Of a stretch of 64,000 nt of DNA, positions 8,643-17,477 are shown one piece after another. A program made the position numbers and the translations under genes. Positions within the stretch are counted from its first letter, which is position 1, and each line of letters begins with the position of its first letter. This DNA is from Pseudomonas entomophila. Lineage in GTDB: Bacteria; Pseudomonadota; Gammaproteobacteria; Pseudomonadales; Pseudomonadaceae. The stretch covers positions 62,001-126,000 of the forward strand of contig NZ_JAAMQJ010000006.1 in assembly GCF_013523125.1 (NCBI RefSeq), written 5' to 3'. Under the pieces are notes generated by a model. The model searched no databases, was not told the origin of the DNA, and saw only the letters and a program-made list of their open reading frames with translations.

Positions 8643-9425
8643 ATGATGACACGATCATTTGCCCGCTTTCGGCTGAGCGCTTCTCCTGCCTACACGCCCT
8701 ATGGCAGCGTCAGCTCGCCTTTACCCATGCTGGCATTCTGTGGTGAACGGCGTGACCCGGTTGCCGGGTTTTATCATCTGGGCAATGGCCATCGAATCTA
8801 CAACCCCACACTCGGGCGTTTTCTCTCGGCTGATCGGTTGAGTCCGTTCGGCGCTGGCGGGCTCAACGCTTATGCTTATTGCCTGGGTGACCCTGTCAAT
8901 CACTGTGATCCGACGGGGCGTGAAGCCGAGAAGTACGTGCTTCCCGTGCTCAGCATCATGACCAACGTGCTTGGATTGTTCGTCAGTGGCTTGAGGTTCA
9001 GATCCTTCTACAAACAGTCGATCGCCGCGCGTACGGGGGGGGACGTCATTGGCTCTGCTTCAAGCATCGTCATGCCGGACCGTAGAGATTGGGTGCTTTC
9101 GAGCATCAGTGCGCTATCGGCTAGCGCAGGGTTGGCCATCGGGGTCGCCAGGACCGTCGAGCCTGACAATAAATGGCAGACATGGGTACTGGCTGGGCTG
9201 ACAGGCATCTCATTGGTCACGACAGGTTTCGAGGCGTGGGCAATGAGCAAGCGACGACCTTGGAAACCTGAGGTGGTTACAGTCGCGCTTCAAGACCTGA
9301 GCCGGAGCAGGAGTCCGGGCGTGGAGCCTGCCATACCGTCTGACAGTACACGCCGCTCGACATCGCGGCCCCGAAGCGACAGCGCAATCATGACTGGGGC
9401 CGCATCCAACATACGAAAAGGATAG
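8643..9425 (+). CDS. Orphan mini-RHS protein with hydrophobic C-terminus (RHS1)
   Basis: 260 residues. Residues 16-92 are an RHS-repeat-associated core: AYTPYG, LAFCGERRDP, YHLGNGHRIYNP, RFLSADRLSPFGAGGLNAYA and GDPVNHCDPTGR. This is the conserved tip found at the end of large RHS/TccC toxins, here standing alone without the long repeat shell. After DPTGR the sequence is unrelated to the other copies. It has hydrophobic stretches near 97-113 and 137-155 and around 170-190, suggesting a membrane-inserting tail, then a basic Ser/Arg-rich end. It sits between etfB and the convergent gbcA. Function is unknown, and no adjacent immunity gene is visible. Confidence 0.8.
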   Translation: MMTRSFARFRLSASPAYTPYGSVSSPLPMLAFCGERRDPVAGFYHLGNGHRIYNPTLGRFLSADRLSPFGAGGLNAYAYCLGDPVNHCDPTGREAEKYVLPVLSIMTNVLGLFVSGLRFRSFYKQSIAARTGGDVIGSASSIVMPDRRDWVLSSISALSASAGLAIGVARTVEPDNKWQTWVLAGLTGISLVTTGFEAWAMSKRRPWKPEVVTVALQDLSRSRSPGVEPAIPSDSTRRSTSRPRSDSAIMTGAASNIRKG

Positions 9426-9450
9426 CAGTCACCTCAATCACAGCTGAGCG

Positions 9451-9490
9451 AAAAAAGCGGATCACGATTTTGATCGCCCTCCGCTTTTTT
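9451..9490. terminator. Bidirectional terminator between RHS1 and gbcA
   Basis: AAAAAAGCGGA (9451-9461) and TCCGCTTTTTT (9480-9490) form an 11-bp perfect stem with A and T runs on both flanks. It can therefore end transcription of RHS1 from the left and gbcA from the right. Confidence 0.85.
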
Positions 9491-9505
9491 CCGGCACTCA
9501 TTGCC

Positions 9506-10798
9506 TTATTGTGTTTTGACTTCTTTCAAGTAAGGCGCAGGCTCAGCCCCCAGGTTGTTCAATACCCGCTCGCTGTACCAGTCGATGAAGTTCACCACAC
9601 CGAACTCGTAGGTCTTGGAGTACGGCCCCGGCTGGTACGCCGTGGAGTTGATCCCGCGCTGGTTCTCCTCGGCCAGACGACGGTCCTGGTCGTTGGTGGC
9701 GTCCCAGACCTTGCGCATGTTCGCCGGATCGTAGTCGACGCCTTCGACGGCATCTTTGTGCACCAGCCACTTGGTGGTGACCATCGACTCCTGGGCGCTG
9801 ATCGGCCACACGGTGAAGACGATCATGTGGTCGCCCATGCAGTGGTTCCAGGCATGGGGCAGGTGCAGGATGCGCATCGAACCCAGGTCCGGGTTCTGGA
9901 TGCGGCCCATCAACTTCTTGCACGCCGGCTTGCCGTCCATGGTCATCGACACGGTGCCCTTGAGCAGCGGCATGCGCACGATACGGTTACGCAGGCCATG
10001 GCTCTTGTGCAGGTACGGAATCTTCTCGGCTTCCCAGGCGGCGGAGCAGGCCGCGACCTGGTCCTTGAATTCCTGGCTGGCGCGCGGATCGTTGGTGTCG
10101 TCGAACTCCAGCAGGGTCTGCAGCAGCTCGGGGTGCGAGCCGTTGCAGTGGTAGCACTCGCGGTTGTTTTCCAGCACCAGCTTCCAGTTGGCCTTTTCGA
10201 ACAGCTGGGTCTGCACCGCGACCTTGGTGTTCTCCATGTCGTACGGTTCCATGTAATGGTCCAAGGTGGCCAGGAACTCGTCGATGGCCGGCGGGTTTTC
10301 CGCCAGGCTGATGAAGATGTAGCCGCCGGCGACCTTCACGTTGACCGGCTTGAGACCATACTGCTTCATGTCGAAGTCGGCGCCCATCTCGGTGCCGGCG
10401 AACAGCAGGCGGCCGTCGAGTTCGTAGGTCCACTGGTGATACGGGCAGACCAGCTTGGCCACCTTGCCCTTGTCGCTGACGCACAGGCGCGAGCCGCGGT
10501 GACGGCAGACGTTGTGGAAGGCGTGCACCTTGCCCTCGGTGCCGCGCACCACCAGGATCGGGTTCTTGCCGATCTGCAAGGTGATGTAGTTGCCCTTGGC
10601 CGGAATCTCGCACGTCATGCCCGCGATCAGCCACTCTTTATGGAAGATTTCCTCCATGTCGATCTGGAACAGACGCTCGTCGGTGTAGAACGGCTGAGGC
10701 AGCGAGTAGGTGCGCTCGCGGGTCTGCAGCATCTCGGCGGTGGCCTTGCGTGCAGGTTCCAGTGGATCGCCCAGGCTCAGGGTTGCGGTGACGTCCAT
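9506..10798 (-). CDS. gbcA: Glycine betaine monooxygenase Rieske oxygenase subunit GbcA
   Basis: The ATG at 10798 is preceded by AGAGGA and gives 430 residues beginning MDVTATLSLGDPLEPARK, as in known GbcA. The Rieske [2Fe-2S] ligands are Cys98-x-His100 and Cys118-x2-His121. The catalytic non-haem iron domain contains NNRECYHCNGSHPEL, with His217 and His222 as likely iron ligands. It converts glycine betaine to dimethylglycine with O2, releasing formaldehyde, and takes electrons from GbcB. It is divergent from gbcB, which is the arrangement known in P. aeruginosa, where the pair is activated by GbdR. Confidence 0.95.
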   Translation of the reverse strand: MDVTATLSLGDPLEPARKATAEMLQTRERTYSLPQPFYTDERLFQIDMEEIFHKEWLIAGMTCEIPAKGNYITLQIGKNPILVVRGTEGKVHAFHNVCRHRGSRLCVSDKGKVAKLVCPYHQWTYELDGRLLFAGTEMGADFDMKQYGLKPVNVKVAGGYIFISLAENPPAIDEFLATLDHYMEPYDMENTKVAVQTQLFEKANWKLVLENNRECYHCNGSHPELLQTLLEFDDTNDPRASQEFKDQVAACSAAWEAEKIPYLHKSHGLRNRIVRMPLLKGTVSMTMDGKPACKKLMGRIQNPDLGSMRILHLPHAWNHCMGDHMIVFTVWPISAQESMVTTKWLVHKDAVEGVDYDPANMRKVWDATNDQDRRLAEENQRGINSTAYQPGPYSKTYEFGVVNFIDWYSERVLNNLGAEPAPYLKEVKTQ

Positions 10799-11092
10799 CG
10801 TATCGGTCCTCTTGGCCGCAGGCGGCCAACGAAAAGTGGCTAATCGTTCTTGTAGTGCCGCAGGGCTGTTTGCGAGAAACAGCGTGTTCATTTGCGGTGG
10901 AGTGTGCGTTCGCCGCCGTCCCGATCCGTATCCATGGGCGACATGGCCGAATCCGTTCCCGACGCGCCAGCCCTTGCCCCACAAGGCTGGTCGCGATAAG
11001 CACGCCGACGTCGTAGATAGGCAAGTGCGGCCTGTCGGGCTTGCGCATCATCGACGCATAAAAAATGCCGTTGTCGGCTGTTGGAGACGAAC
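10799..11092. promoter_or_regulatory. Divergent gbcA/gbcB promoter region
   Basis: This 294-bp non-coding interval separates the divergent gbcA and gbcB. By family knowledge it should hold GbdR (AraC-family) sites and two promoters. I see GGCGACATGGCC near 10936 and A-rich DNA (CATAAAAAATGCC) just before gbcB, but I cannot place the operator with certainty by eye. Confidence 0.5.
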
Positions 11093-12193
11093 ATGTCCAA
11101 TCCTTTCCTCAATCCGGTCACCACCCAGACCTGGGCCAATGGCCGCCACGTCGTGCGCTGCGTCAAGGTCATCCAGGAAACCTGGGACGTGCGTACGTTC
11201 TGTTTCATGGCCGACCAGCCGATCATGTTCTTCTTCAAACCCGGGCAGTTCGTGACCCTCGAGCTGGAGATCGAAGGCCAGCAGGTGATGCGCTCCTACA
11301 CCATCTCCAGCGCGCCGTCGGTCCCCTACAGCTTCTCGGTGACCATCAAGCGCGTACCGGGGGGCAAGGTGTCGAACTGGCTGCACGACACCCTGCACGA
11401 GGGCCAGGAGCTGGCCGTGCACGGGCCGGTGGGGCTGTTCAATGCCATCGACTTCCCGTCGCCCAAGGTGCTCTACCTCAGCGGTGGCGTCGGCATCACC
11501 CCGGTGATGTCGATGGCCCGCTGGTTCTACGACACCAACGCCAACGTCGACATGGTCTTCGTGCACAGCGCCCGCTCCCCCAAGGACATCATCTACCACC
11601 GTGAGCTGGAGCAGATGGCCTCGCGGGTGCCCAACTTCGGCCTGCACATCATCTGCGAGAAGCACGGGCTGGGCGAACCCTGGGCCGGCTACCGGGGCTA
11701 CCTGAACCAGCGCCTGCTGGAGCTGATGGCGCCGGACTTCCTCGACCGCGAGATCTTCTGCTGCGGCCCGACGCCCTACATGACCGCCGTCAAGCGCCTG
11801 CTCGAGGACGCAGGCTTCGACATGAAGCGCTACCACGAGGAGTCCTTCGGCGCGACGCCGCCGGAAGCCAAGGCCGACGCCGTGGAGCATGCCGAGCAGG
11901 CGGCCGACGCACCGGACGTGCCGACGGCGGATCTGAACCTGGTGGAATTCGTCGACAGCGGCAAGAGCATCCGCATCGCGCCGGGCGAAACCGTACACGC
12001 GGCGGCGGCCAAGGTCGGCCTGATGATTCCGAAGGCCTGCGGCATGGGCATCTGCGGAACCTGCAAGGTGCTCAAGCTCGGCGGCGAAGTGGACATGGAG
12101 CACAACGGCGGCATTACCGAAGAAGACGAAGCCGAAGGCTACATCCTGTCGTGCTGCAGCGTGCCGAAGGGCGATGTGCGCATCGAATACTGA
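11093..12193 (+). CDS. gbcB: Glycine betaine monooxygenase reductase subunit GbcB
   Basis: The ATG at 11093 has GGAG 6 bp upstream; an in-frame TTG at 11081 is less likely. The 366-residue protein has an FAD-binding domain (RSYTISS, residues 67-73), an NAD(P)-binding domain (GGVGITPVMSM near 131, CCGPTPYM near 223) and a C-terminal plant-type [2Fe-2S] domain with Cys316, Cys321, Cys324 and Cys354 or Cys355. It supplies electrons from NADH to the Rieske oxygenase GbcA. A stem-loop follows at 12242. Confidence 0.94.
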   Translation: MSNPFLNPVTTQTWANGRHVVRCVKVIQETWDVRTFCFMADQPIMFFFKPGQFVTLELEIEGQQVMRSYTISSAPSVPYSFSVTIKRVPGGKVSNWLHDTLHEGQELAVHGPVGLFNAIDFPSPKVLYLSGGVGITPVMSMARWFYDTNANVDMVFVHSARSPKDIIYHRELEQMASRVPNFGLHIICEKHGLGEPWAGYRGYLNQRLLELMAPDFLDREIFCCGPTPYMTAVKRLLEDAGFDMKRYHEESFGATPPEAKADAVEHAEQAADAPDVPTADLNLVEFVDSGKSIRIAPGETVHAAAAKVGLMIPKACGMGICGTCKVLKLGGEVDMEHNGGITEEDEAEGYILSCCSVPKGDVRIEY

Positions 12194-12241
12194 AGCCGTT
12201 CCCTACGCGTCGGCCGATGAGGTCGGCGCGCTCTTCTCGCT

Positions 12242-12277
12242 GGGTTCTGGACGAGCGGACAGCCGCTTCCGGAACCC
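12242..12277 (+). terminator. Interrupted hairpin after gbcB
   Basis: GGGTTC (12242-12247) pairs with GAACCC (12272-12277), and AGCGG (12254-12258) with CCGCT (12263-12267) around an ACAG loop. It lacks a T tract, so it may stabilise the gbcB 3' end or act as a weak terminator. Confidence 0.45.
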
Positions 12278-12392
12278 GGCGCGCTCGCTCGAGTCCATGT
12301 GCCCAGCTGGTAACCGATGTTACTGATATTTAATGGCAGGCCTGGGCGCTTTTCTTTATCGTGTGCGCCCCCGCAACAACCGAGATAGCGCA

Positions 12393-12623
12393 ATGTTGGA
12401 AGCATCCCTGAACACCCTCGAACAACTGGTCGGCGATCTGGTACAACAGAACGCCCGTCTGACCGAGCAGAACGCCCAGCTCAACCAGGCGCTGACCCAG
12501 TCCAAGGAAGAGAACGACACGCTGCAGCTGGCGTTGATGGAGCATGAGGAGAAGCACGGTGCCGCCGCCGCGCGCATCCAGGCCCTGGTCGAGCGCGCCA
12601 GCGCCGGTACCGTCGGCGCATGA
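12393..12623 (+). CDS. ZapB-like coiled-coil small protein (TIGR02449 type)
   Basis: A 76-residue, almost wholly coiled-coil protein (LEQLVGDLVQQNARLTEQNA and onward) with Asn/Gln/Leu heptads. It resembles the small protein that precedes zapA in pseudomonads and is ZapB-like in character. The ATG at 12393 is preferred over an upstream in-frame start at 12333, because the heptads begin here. Its stop overlaps the zapA-like ATG by 4 bp (ATGA), so the two are translated together. A role in Z-ring bridging is inferred from the family. Confidence 0.72.
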   Translation: MLEASLNTLEQLVGDLVQQNARLTEQNAQLNQALTQSKEENDTLQLALMEHEEKHGAAAARIQALVERASAGTVGA

Positions 12624-12910
12624 GTTCGGTCAATGTCGTGTCGATCCTCGGCAGCGACTACTCCATCAAGGCGCCCGAAGGCCAGGAGCAGACGCTGGAC
12701 CAGGCCGTGCAGATGCTGCAGCGCGCGTTGAGCGAGACCAAGCGTCTGTACCCGACCCTGATCGGCGACAAGCTGCTGGTGCTGGCTGCGCTCAACCTGT
12801 GCTCGCGCCAGATCGACCTGCAGCGTGAGCATCAGCAGACGCTCGAACGTTGCCAGGAGCAGGTCAGCGCCACCGTGCAGACCCTCAGCCGCACGTTGGG
12901 TGAGGGCTGA
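12620..12910 (+). CDS. zapA: ZapA-family cell division protein
   Basis: A 96-residue protein with the ZapA layout. An N-terminal globular domain (VNVVSILGSDYSIKAPEGQE, then LDQAVQMLQ) is followed by a C-terminal coiled-coil (LCSRQIDLQREHQQTLERC). ZapA promotes FtsZ bundling. The gene overlaps its coiled-coil partner. In pseudomonads I associate the zapA pair with the 6S RNA/ygfA/ygfB locus, which is not here, so this may be a paralogue or a relocated copy. Both are inference. Confidence 0.8.
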   Translation: MSSVNVVSILGSDYSIKAPEGQEQTLDQAVQMLQRALSETKRLYPTLIGDKLLVLAALNLCSRQIDLQREHQQTLERCQEQVSATVQTLSRTLGEG

Positions 12911-13218
12911 GGCCGATCGATTCGCTGGTCAATGGCGTCGGTGTCGGCACGAGCGCCATCGCGGGCAAGCCCGCTCCCACAGGGACCTGAGCTAGGCCGA
13001 AGTGGCGGTGCCGTGCGCCTGAAGCAGAGACCCTGCGGGCGTGCCTGCGATAGCGCCAGCCCCTGGGGCCTTTCAACCTCCAACAGGGGCGGGCTGAAGT
13101 GGCCGTGTTGTGTGCCTGAAGCAGGGACCCTGTGGGAGCGGGCTTGCCCGCGATGGCGTCGGCCCCGTCACAGTGGCTTTCTCTGGCCAACTCGATCCTG
13201 TCAGCCCCCTGGCGCCTC
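12911..13218. repeat. REP-containing intergenic region with a direct repeat
   Basis: This 308-bp gap has no gene. It contains a REP palindrome at 12958-12985 (ATCGCGGGCAAGCCCGCTCC) and an inverted copy at 13131-13155 (GTGGGAGCGGGCTTGCCCGC). A unit of about 60 bp beginning GAAGTGGC and containing GCCTGAAGCAG plus a REP half occurs twice, near 12999-13056 and 13096-13158. The first copy has a decayed REP part, which suggests local duplication followed by mutation. The region separates the zapA-like gene from the convergent ltaE. Confidence 0.75.
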
Positions 13219-14259
13219 TCAACCTCCCATGACCTGCCGAATGTCCGCCGCCAGCGCCTGCACTCGTGCCACCTGAATGTCCCACGAGCACATGAACCGC
13301 GCACCGCCGCTGCCGATGAAGGTGTAGAAGCGCCATCCCTTGTCCCGCAAGACCTGCAAGGCCGCCTCCGGCATCTGCAGGAACACCCCGTTGGCCTCGA
13401 CCGGGAACATCAGGCTCACCCCGGGGATGTCGCTCACCAGGCTGCCCAGCAGCTGCGCGCACTGGTTGGCATGCTGGGCATGGCGCAGCCAGGCGCCATC
13501 CTCCAGCAGACCGACCCAGGGCGCCGACAGGAAGCGCATCTTCGAGGCCAGTTGCCCGGCCTGCTTGCAGCGATAGTCGAAGTCGGCAGCCAGGTCATGG
13601 TTGAAGAACAGGATCGCCTCGCCCACGGCCATGCCGTTCTTGGTCCCGCCGAAGCACAGCACATCGACCCCCGACTTCCAGGTCAGCTCGGCCGGCGTGC
13701 AGCCGAGGAACGCGCACGCGTTGCTGAACCGTGCCCCGTCCATGTGCAGGTTCAGGCCCAGCGCCTTGCAGGTCGCGCTGATGGCCTTGAGTTCGTCGGG
13801 GCGGTAGACGGTCCCCACCTCGGTGGCCTGGGTAAGCGTCACCACACGCGGCTTGGGGTAGTGGATGTCCTGACGTTTGCTGGCCACTTCACGAATCGAC
13901 TCGGGCGTGAGCTTGCCGCTGACGCTGCCTGCCGTGAGCAGCTTGGAACCGTTGGAGAAGAACTCGGGCGCGCCGCATTCGTCGGTCTCGACGTGCGCGG
14001 TCTCCGAGCAGATGACGCTGTGGTAGCTCTGGCACAACGAGGCCAGGGCAAGGGAGTTGGCCGCGGTGCCATTGAAGGCGAAGAACACTTCGCAGTCGGT
14101 TTCGAACAGCTGGCGAAAGTGATCGGCCGCGCGCTGTGTCCACTGGTCGTCGCCATAGGCACGTTCGTGACCCAGGTTGGCTTGCTCCATCGCCGCCCAG
14201 GCTTCGGGGCAGATGCCGGAATAGTTGTCGCTGGCGAATTGCTGATTGTTGTTGTTCAT
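13219..14259 (-). CDS. ltaE: Low-specificity L-threonine aldolase
   Basis: A 346-residue PLP enzyme of fold type I. The aldolase signature includes ETAHVETDECGAPEFF near residue 80, LHMDGARFSNA, and the PLP lysine in CFGGTKNGMAVGEA. It cleaves threonine or allo-threonine to glycine and acetaldehyde. Its place beside glyA and sox, divergent from glyA, fits glycine/serine handling during betaine catabolism. Confidence 0.93.
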   Translation of the reverse strand: MNNNNQQFASDNYSGICPEAWAAMEQANLGHERAYGDDQWTQRAADHFRQLFETDCEVFFAFNGTAANSLALASLCQSYHSVICSETAHVETDECGAPEFFSNGSKLLTAGSVSGKLTPESIREVASKRQDIHYPKPRVVTLTQATEVGTVYRPDELKAISATCKALGLNLHMDGARFSNACAFLGCTPAELTWKSGVDVLCFGGTKNGMAVGEAILFFNHDLAADFDYRCKQAGQLASKMRFLSAPWVGLLEDGAWLRHAQHANQCAQLLGSLVSDIPGVSLMFPVEANGVFLQMPEAALQVLRDKGWRFYTFIGSGGARFMCSWDIQVARVQALAADIRQVMGG

Positions 14260-14606
14260 GAGGCAGTCCCGGAACGGTGAAAACGCACTCTAAACCATTG
14301 TCTGGCCCACTGCCTACGCACGCTGCCCAGCCTGCCGCGCCCCATCGCATGGCCTGTACGCAAGCCCTCTGGCAAGGGCATTTCCGGCGTCTTCACGGCA
14401 TAGCGCCGTACCCCTGCAGGGTCTTGTCTGCAAAGGCCCGACAGACAGCCCATCGTCAGGTTCCGTCGTCTCGACCGAGCAATGTCGTAAACGCGCCATT
14501 GCGAGGCGTGCGCAGGCATCTGCCACCCCCCGTCGCGGCCCTACCATCGCCGCAAAGGGTCGAAGTGCCCTCAATGACAAGAATGATCGCTGCCGGGAGA
14601 ATCAAG
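14260..14606. promoter_or_regulatory. Divergent ltaE/glyA intergenic region
   Basis: This 347-bp gap without a credible gene separates the divergent ltaE and glyA. It should carry both promoters. A GGGAGA ribosome-binding site at 14595-14600 serves glyA. I see no strong palindrome or REP here. Confidence 0.45.
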
Positions 14607-15860
14607 ATGTTCAGCAAGCAAGACCAGATCCAGGGTTACGACGATGCACTGCTGGCGGCGATCAATGCCGAAGAGCAGCGTCAGGAAGACCACATCGAGC
14701 TGATCGCCTCGGAAAACTACACCAGCAAGCGCGTGATGCAGGCTCAAGGCAGCGGCCTGACCAACAAGTACGCCGAAGGGTATCCGGCCAAGCGTTACTA
14801 CGGGGGTTGCGAGCACGTCGACAAAGTCGAGCAGCTGGCCATCGACCGCGCCAAGCAACTGTTCGGTGCCGACTATGCCAACGTCCAGCCGCACTCCGGC
14901 TCGTCGGCCAACAGCGCCGTGTACCTGGCATTGCTGCAACCGGGCGACACCCTGCTGGGCATGAGCCTGGCCCATGGCGGTCACCTGACCCACGGCGCCA
15001 AAGTCTCGTCGTCCGGCAAGCTGTACAACGCCGTGCAGTACGGCATCGACACTGCCACCGGCCTGATCGACTACGACGAGGTCGAGCGCCTGGCCATCGA
15101 GCACACGCCGAAGATGATCGTCGCCGGTTTCTCGGCCTACTCCAAGACCCTGGACTTCGCCCGCTTCCGCGAGATCGCCGACAAGGTCGGTGCGCTGCTG
15201 TTCGTCGACATGGCCCACGTCGCGGGCCTGGTCGCCGCCGGCCTGTACCCGAACCCGATCCCGTTCGCCGACGTGGTCACCACCACCACCCACAAGACCC
15301 TGCGCGGTCCACGGGGCGGCCTGATCCTGGCCAAGTCCAACCCGGACATCGAGAAGAAGCTCAACGCCGCGGTCTTCCCGGGCGCCCAGGGCGGCCCGCT
15401 GATGCACGTCATCGCCGCCAAGGCCGTGTGCTTCAAGGAGGCCCTGGAGCCTGAGTTCAAGACCTACCAGAAGCAGGTCATCGAGAACGCCCAGGCGATG
15501 GCCCAAGTCTTCGTCGACCGTGGCTACGACGTGGTCTCCGGCGGCACCGACAACCACCTGTTCCTGGTCAGCCTGATCCGTCAAGGCCTGACCGGCAAGG
15601 ACGCTGATGCGGCCCTGGGCCGCGCTCACGTCACCGTCAACAAGAACGCCGTGCCCAACGATCCGCAGTCGCCGTTCGTCACCTCCGGTCTGCGCATCGG
15701 CACCCCGGCCGTCACCACCCGTGGCTTCAAGGTCGCCCAATGCGTGGCGCTGGCTGGCTGGATCTGCGACATCCTCGACAACCTCGGCGATGCCGATGTC
15801 GAGGCCGACGTCGCCCGGAACGTCGCCGCCTTGTGCGCGGACTTCCCCGTTTACCGCTGA
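14607..15860 (+). CDS. glyA: Serine hydroxymethyltransferase
   Basis: 417 residues, the usual family length, when started at the ATG at 14607 behind GGGAGA; an open 5' extension to 14277 is not used. It shows [12 protein letters not shown], the glycine-rich loop [27 protein letters not shown] and the PLP lysine in [14 protein letters not shown]. It interconverts glycine and serine with tetrahydrofolate. In this operon it uses glycine and the methylene-THF made by sarcosine oxidase. soxB starts 15 bp after its stop, so glyA leads the sox operon. Pseudomonads usually have a second glyA elsewhere; this is the catabolic one. Confidence 0.95.
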   Translation: MFSKQDQIQGYDDALLAAINAEEQRQEDHIELIASENYTSKRVMQAQGSGLTNKYAEGYPAKRYYGGCEHVDKVEQLAIDRAKQLFGADYANVQPHSGSSANSAVYLALLQPGDTLLGMSLAHGGHLTHGAKVSSSGKLYNAVQYGIDTATGLIDYDEVERLAIEHTPKMIVAGFSAYSKTLDFARFREIADKVGALLFVDMAHVAGLVAAGLYPNPIPFADVVTTTTHKTLRGPRGGLILAKSNPDIEKKLNAAVFPGAQGGPLMHVIAAKAVCFKEALEPEFKTYQKQVIENAQAMAQVFVDRGYDVVSGGTDNHLFLVSLIRQGLTGKDADAALGRAHVTVNKNAVPNDPQSPFVTSGLRIGTPAVTTRGFKVAQCVALAGWICDILDNLGDADVEADVARNVAALCADFPVYR

Positions 15861-15875
15861 GTGGGAGCTTTGATC

Positions 15876-17126
15876 ATGAAACGCTTTTCAGGCTTCGGCC
15901 TTCTCAAACATTCCCTCAGCCACCACGAGAACTGGCAGCGCATGTGGCGCACGCCGACGCCGAAGAAAGTCTACGACGTGGTCATCGTCGGTGGTGGCGG
16001 GCACGGGTTGGCCACGGCCTACTACCTGGCCAAGGAACACGGCATCACCAACGTGGCCGTGATCGAAAAAGGCTGGCTGGGTGGCGGCAACACCGCCCGC
16101 AACACCACCATCGTGCGTTCCAATTACCTGTGGGACGAGTCGGCGCGCCTGTACGAGCACGCCATGAAGTTGTGGGAGGGCCTGTCCCAGGACCTGAACT
16201 ACAACGTCATGTTCTCCCAGCGCGGCGTCTACAACCTGTGCCACACCCTGCAGGACATCCGTGACTCCGAGCGTCGGGTCAGCGCCAACCGCCTCAACGG
16301 CATCGACGGTGAGCTGCTCAACACCGAACAGGTCGCGGCCGAGATCCCGCACTTGGACTGCTCGAAGAACACCCGTTATCCGATTCTCGGCGCCACCGTG
16401 CAGCGTCGCGGCGGCGTGGCCCGTCACGATGCCGTGGCCTGGGGCTTCGCCCGTGCGGCCGACGCCCTGGGCGTGGACCTGATTCAACAGACCGAGGTCA
16501 CGGGCTTCCGCAAGGAGAACGGCGCGGTCATCGGGGTCGAGACCAACAAAGGCTTCATCGGCGCCAAGCGCGTCGGCGTGGTCACCGCGGGCAACTCCGG
16601 GCACATGGCGCGTCTGGCCGGCTTCCGTCTGCCGCTGGAATCGCACCCGCTGCAGGCCCTGGTATCCGAGCCGATCAAGCCGATCATCGACAGCGTGATC
16701 ATGTCCAACGCCGTGCACGGCTACATCAGCCAGTCCGACAAGGGTGACCTGGTCATCGGCGCCGGTATCGACGGTTACGTGGGCTACGGCCAGCGCGGGT
16801 CGTACCCGGTCATCGAGCACACCGTCCAGGCCATCGTCGAGATGTTCCCGATCCTCTCGCGCGTGCGCATGAACCGCCAGTGGGGCGGCATCGTCGACAC
16901 CTGCCCGGATGCGTGCCCGATCATCACCAAGACCCCGGTCAAGAACCTCTTCTTCAACTGCGGCTGGGGCACCGGCGGCTTCAAGGCCACCCCGGGCTCG
17001 GGCAACATCTTCGCGGCCAGCCTGGCCAAGGGCGAGATGCACCCGATCGCCAAGCCTTTCTCGATGGATCGCTTCTACACCGGCGCATTGATCGACGAGC
17101 ACGGCGCCGCCGCCGTCGCCCACTAA
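15876..17126 (+). CDS. soxB: Sarcosine oxidase beta subunit
   Basis: A 416-residue FAD-dependent amine oxidoreductase. The dinucleotide fold [18 protein letters not shown] begins near residue 35, followed by [30 protein letters not shown] contains His184, the likely attachment point of the covalent FMN by comparison with heterotetrameric sarcosine oxidase. The subunit holds the site that oxidises sarcosine to glycine. A GGGAG site precedes the ATG at 15876; an in-frame GTG at 15861 is not preferred. Confidence 0.95.
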   Translation: MKRFSGFGLLKHSLSHHENWQRMWRTPTPKKVYDVVIVGGGGHGLATAYYLAKEHGITNVAVIEKGWLGGGNTARNTTIVRSNYLWDESARLYEHAMKLWEGLSQDLNYNVMFSQRGVYNLCHTLQDIRDSERRVSANRLNGIDGELLNTEQVAAEIPHLDCSKNTRYPILGATVQRRGGVARHDAVAWGFARAADALGVDLIQQTEVTGFRKENGAVIGVETNKGFIGAKRVGVVTAGNSGHMARLAGFRLPLESHPLQALVSEPIKPIIDSVIMSNAVHGYISQSDKGDLVIGAGIDGYVGYGQRGSYPVIEHTVQAIVEMFPILSRVRMNRQWGGIVDTCPDACPIITKTPVKNLFFNCGWGTGGFKATPGSGNIFAASLAKGEMHPIAKPFSMDRFYTGALIDEHGAAAVAH

Positions 17127-17141
17127 TCGGAGACAACGTTC

Positions 17142-17477
17142 ATGTTGCATATTTTCTGTCCCCACTGCGGCGAGCTGCGTTCCGAAGAAGAATTCCACGC
17201 TTCCGGTCAGGCGCACATCGCGCGCCCCCTGGACCCGGCGGCCTGCTCCGATGCGGAGTGGGGCGAGTACGTGTTCTTCCGTGACAACCCCCGTGGCATC
17301 CACCACGAGCTGTGGGACCACGTCGCCGGCTGCCGCCAGTACTTCAACGTCACGCGTAACACCGAGACCTACGAGATCCTGGAATCCTACAAGATTGGCG
17401 AGAAGCCGAAGATGGCCGCTCGTGAACACACACCCGCTCAGTCGGCGGCCGTCAACGCACGGGGAGAAAACGTATGA
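17142..17477 (+). CDS. soxD: Sarcosine oxidase delta subunit
   Basis: A 111-residue zinc-binding subunit, with CPHCG (Cys6, Cys9) and HVAGCRQ (His60, Cys64) giving a Cys3-His zinc site as in known SoxD. It is 15 bp after soxB and overlaps soxA by 4 bp (ATGA). It is structural in the alpha-beta-gamma-delta complex. Confidence 0.94.
   Translation: MLHIFCPHCGELRSEEEFHASGQAHIARPLDPAACSDAEWGEYVFFRDNPRGIHHELWDHVAGCRQYFNVTRNTETYEILESYKIGEKPKMAAREHTPAQSAAVNARGENV

Noticed and set aside
10799..10984. Longer gbcA N-terminus
   Set aside because: The extension is Arg/Gly-rich and runs through the promoter region; known GbcA begins at the MDVTATLSLG equivalent.
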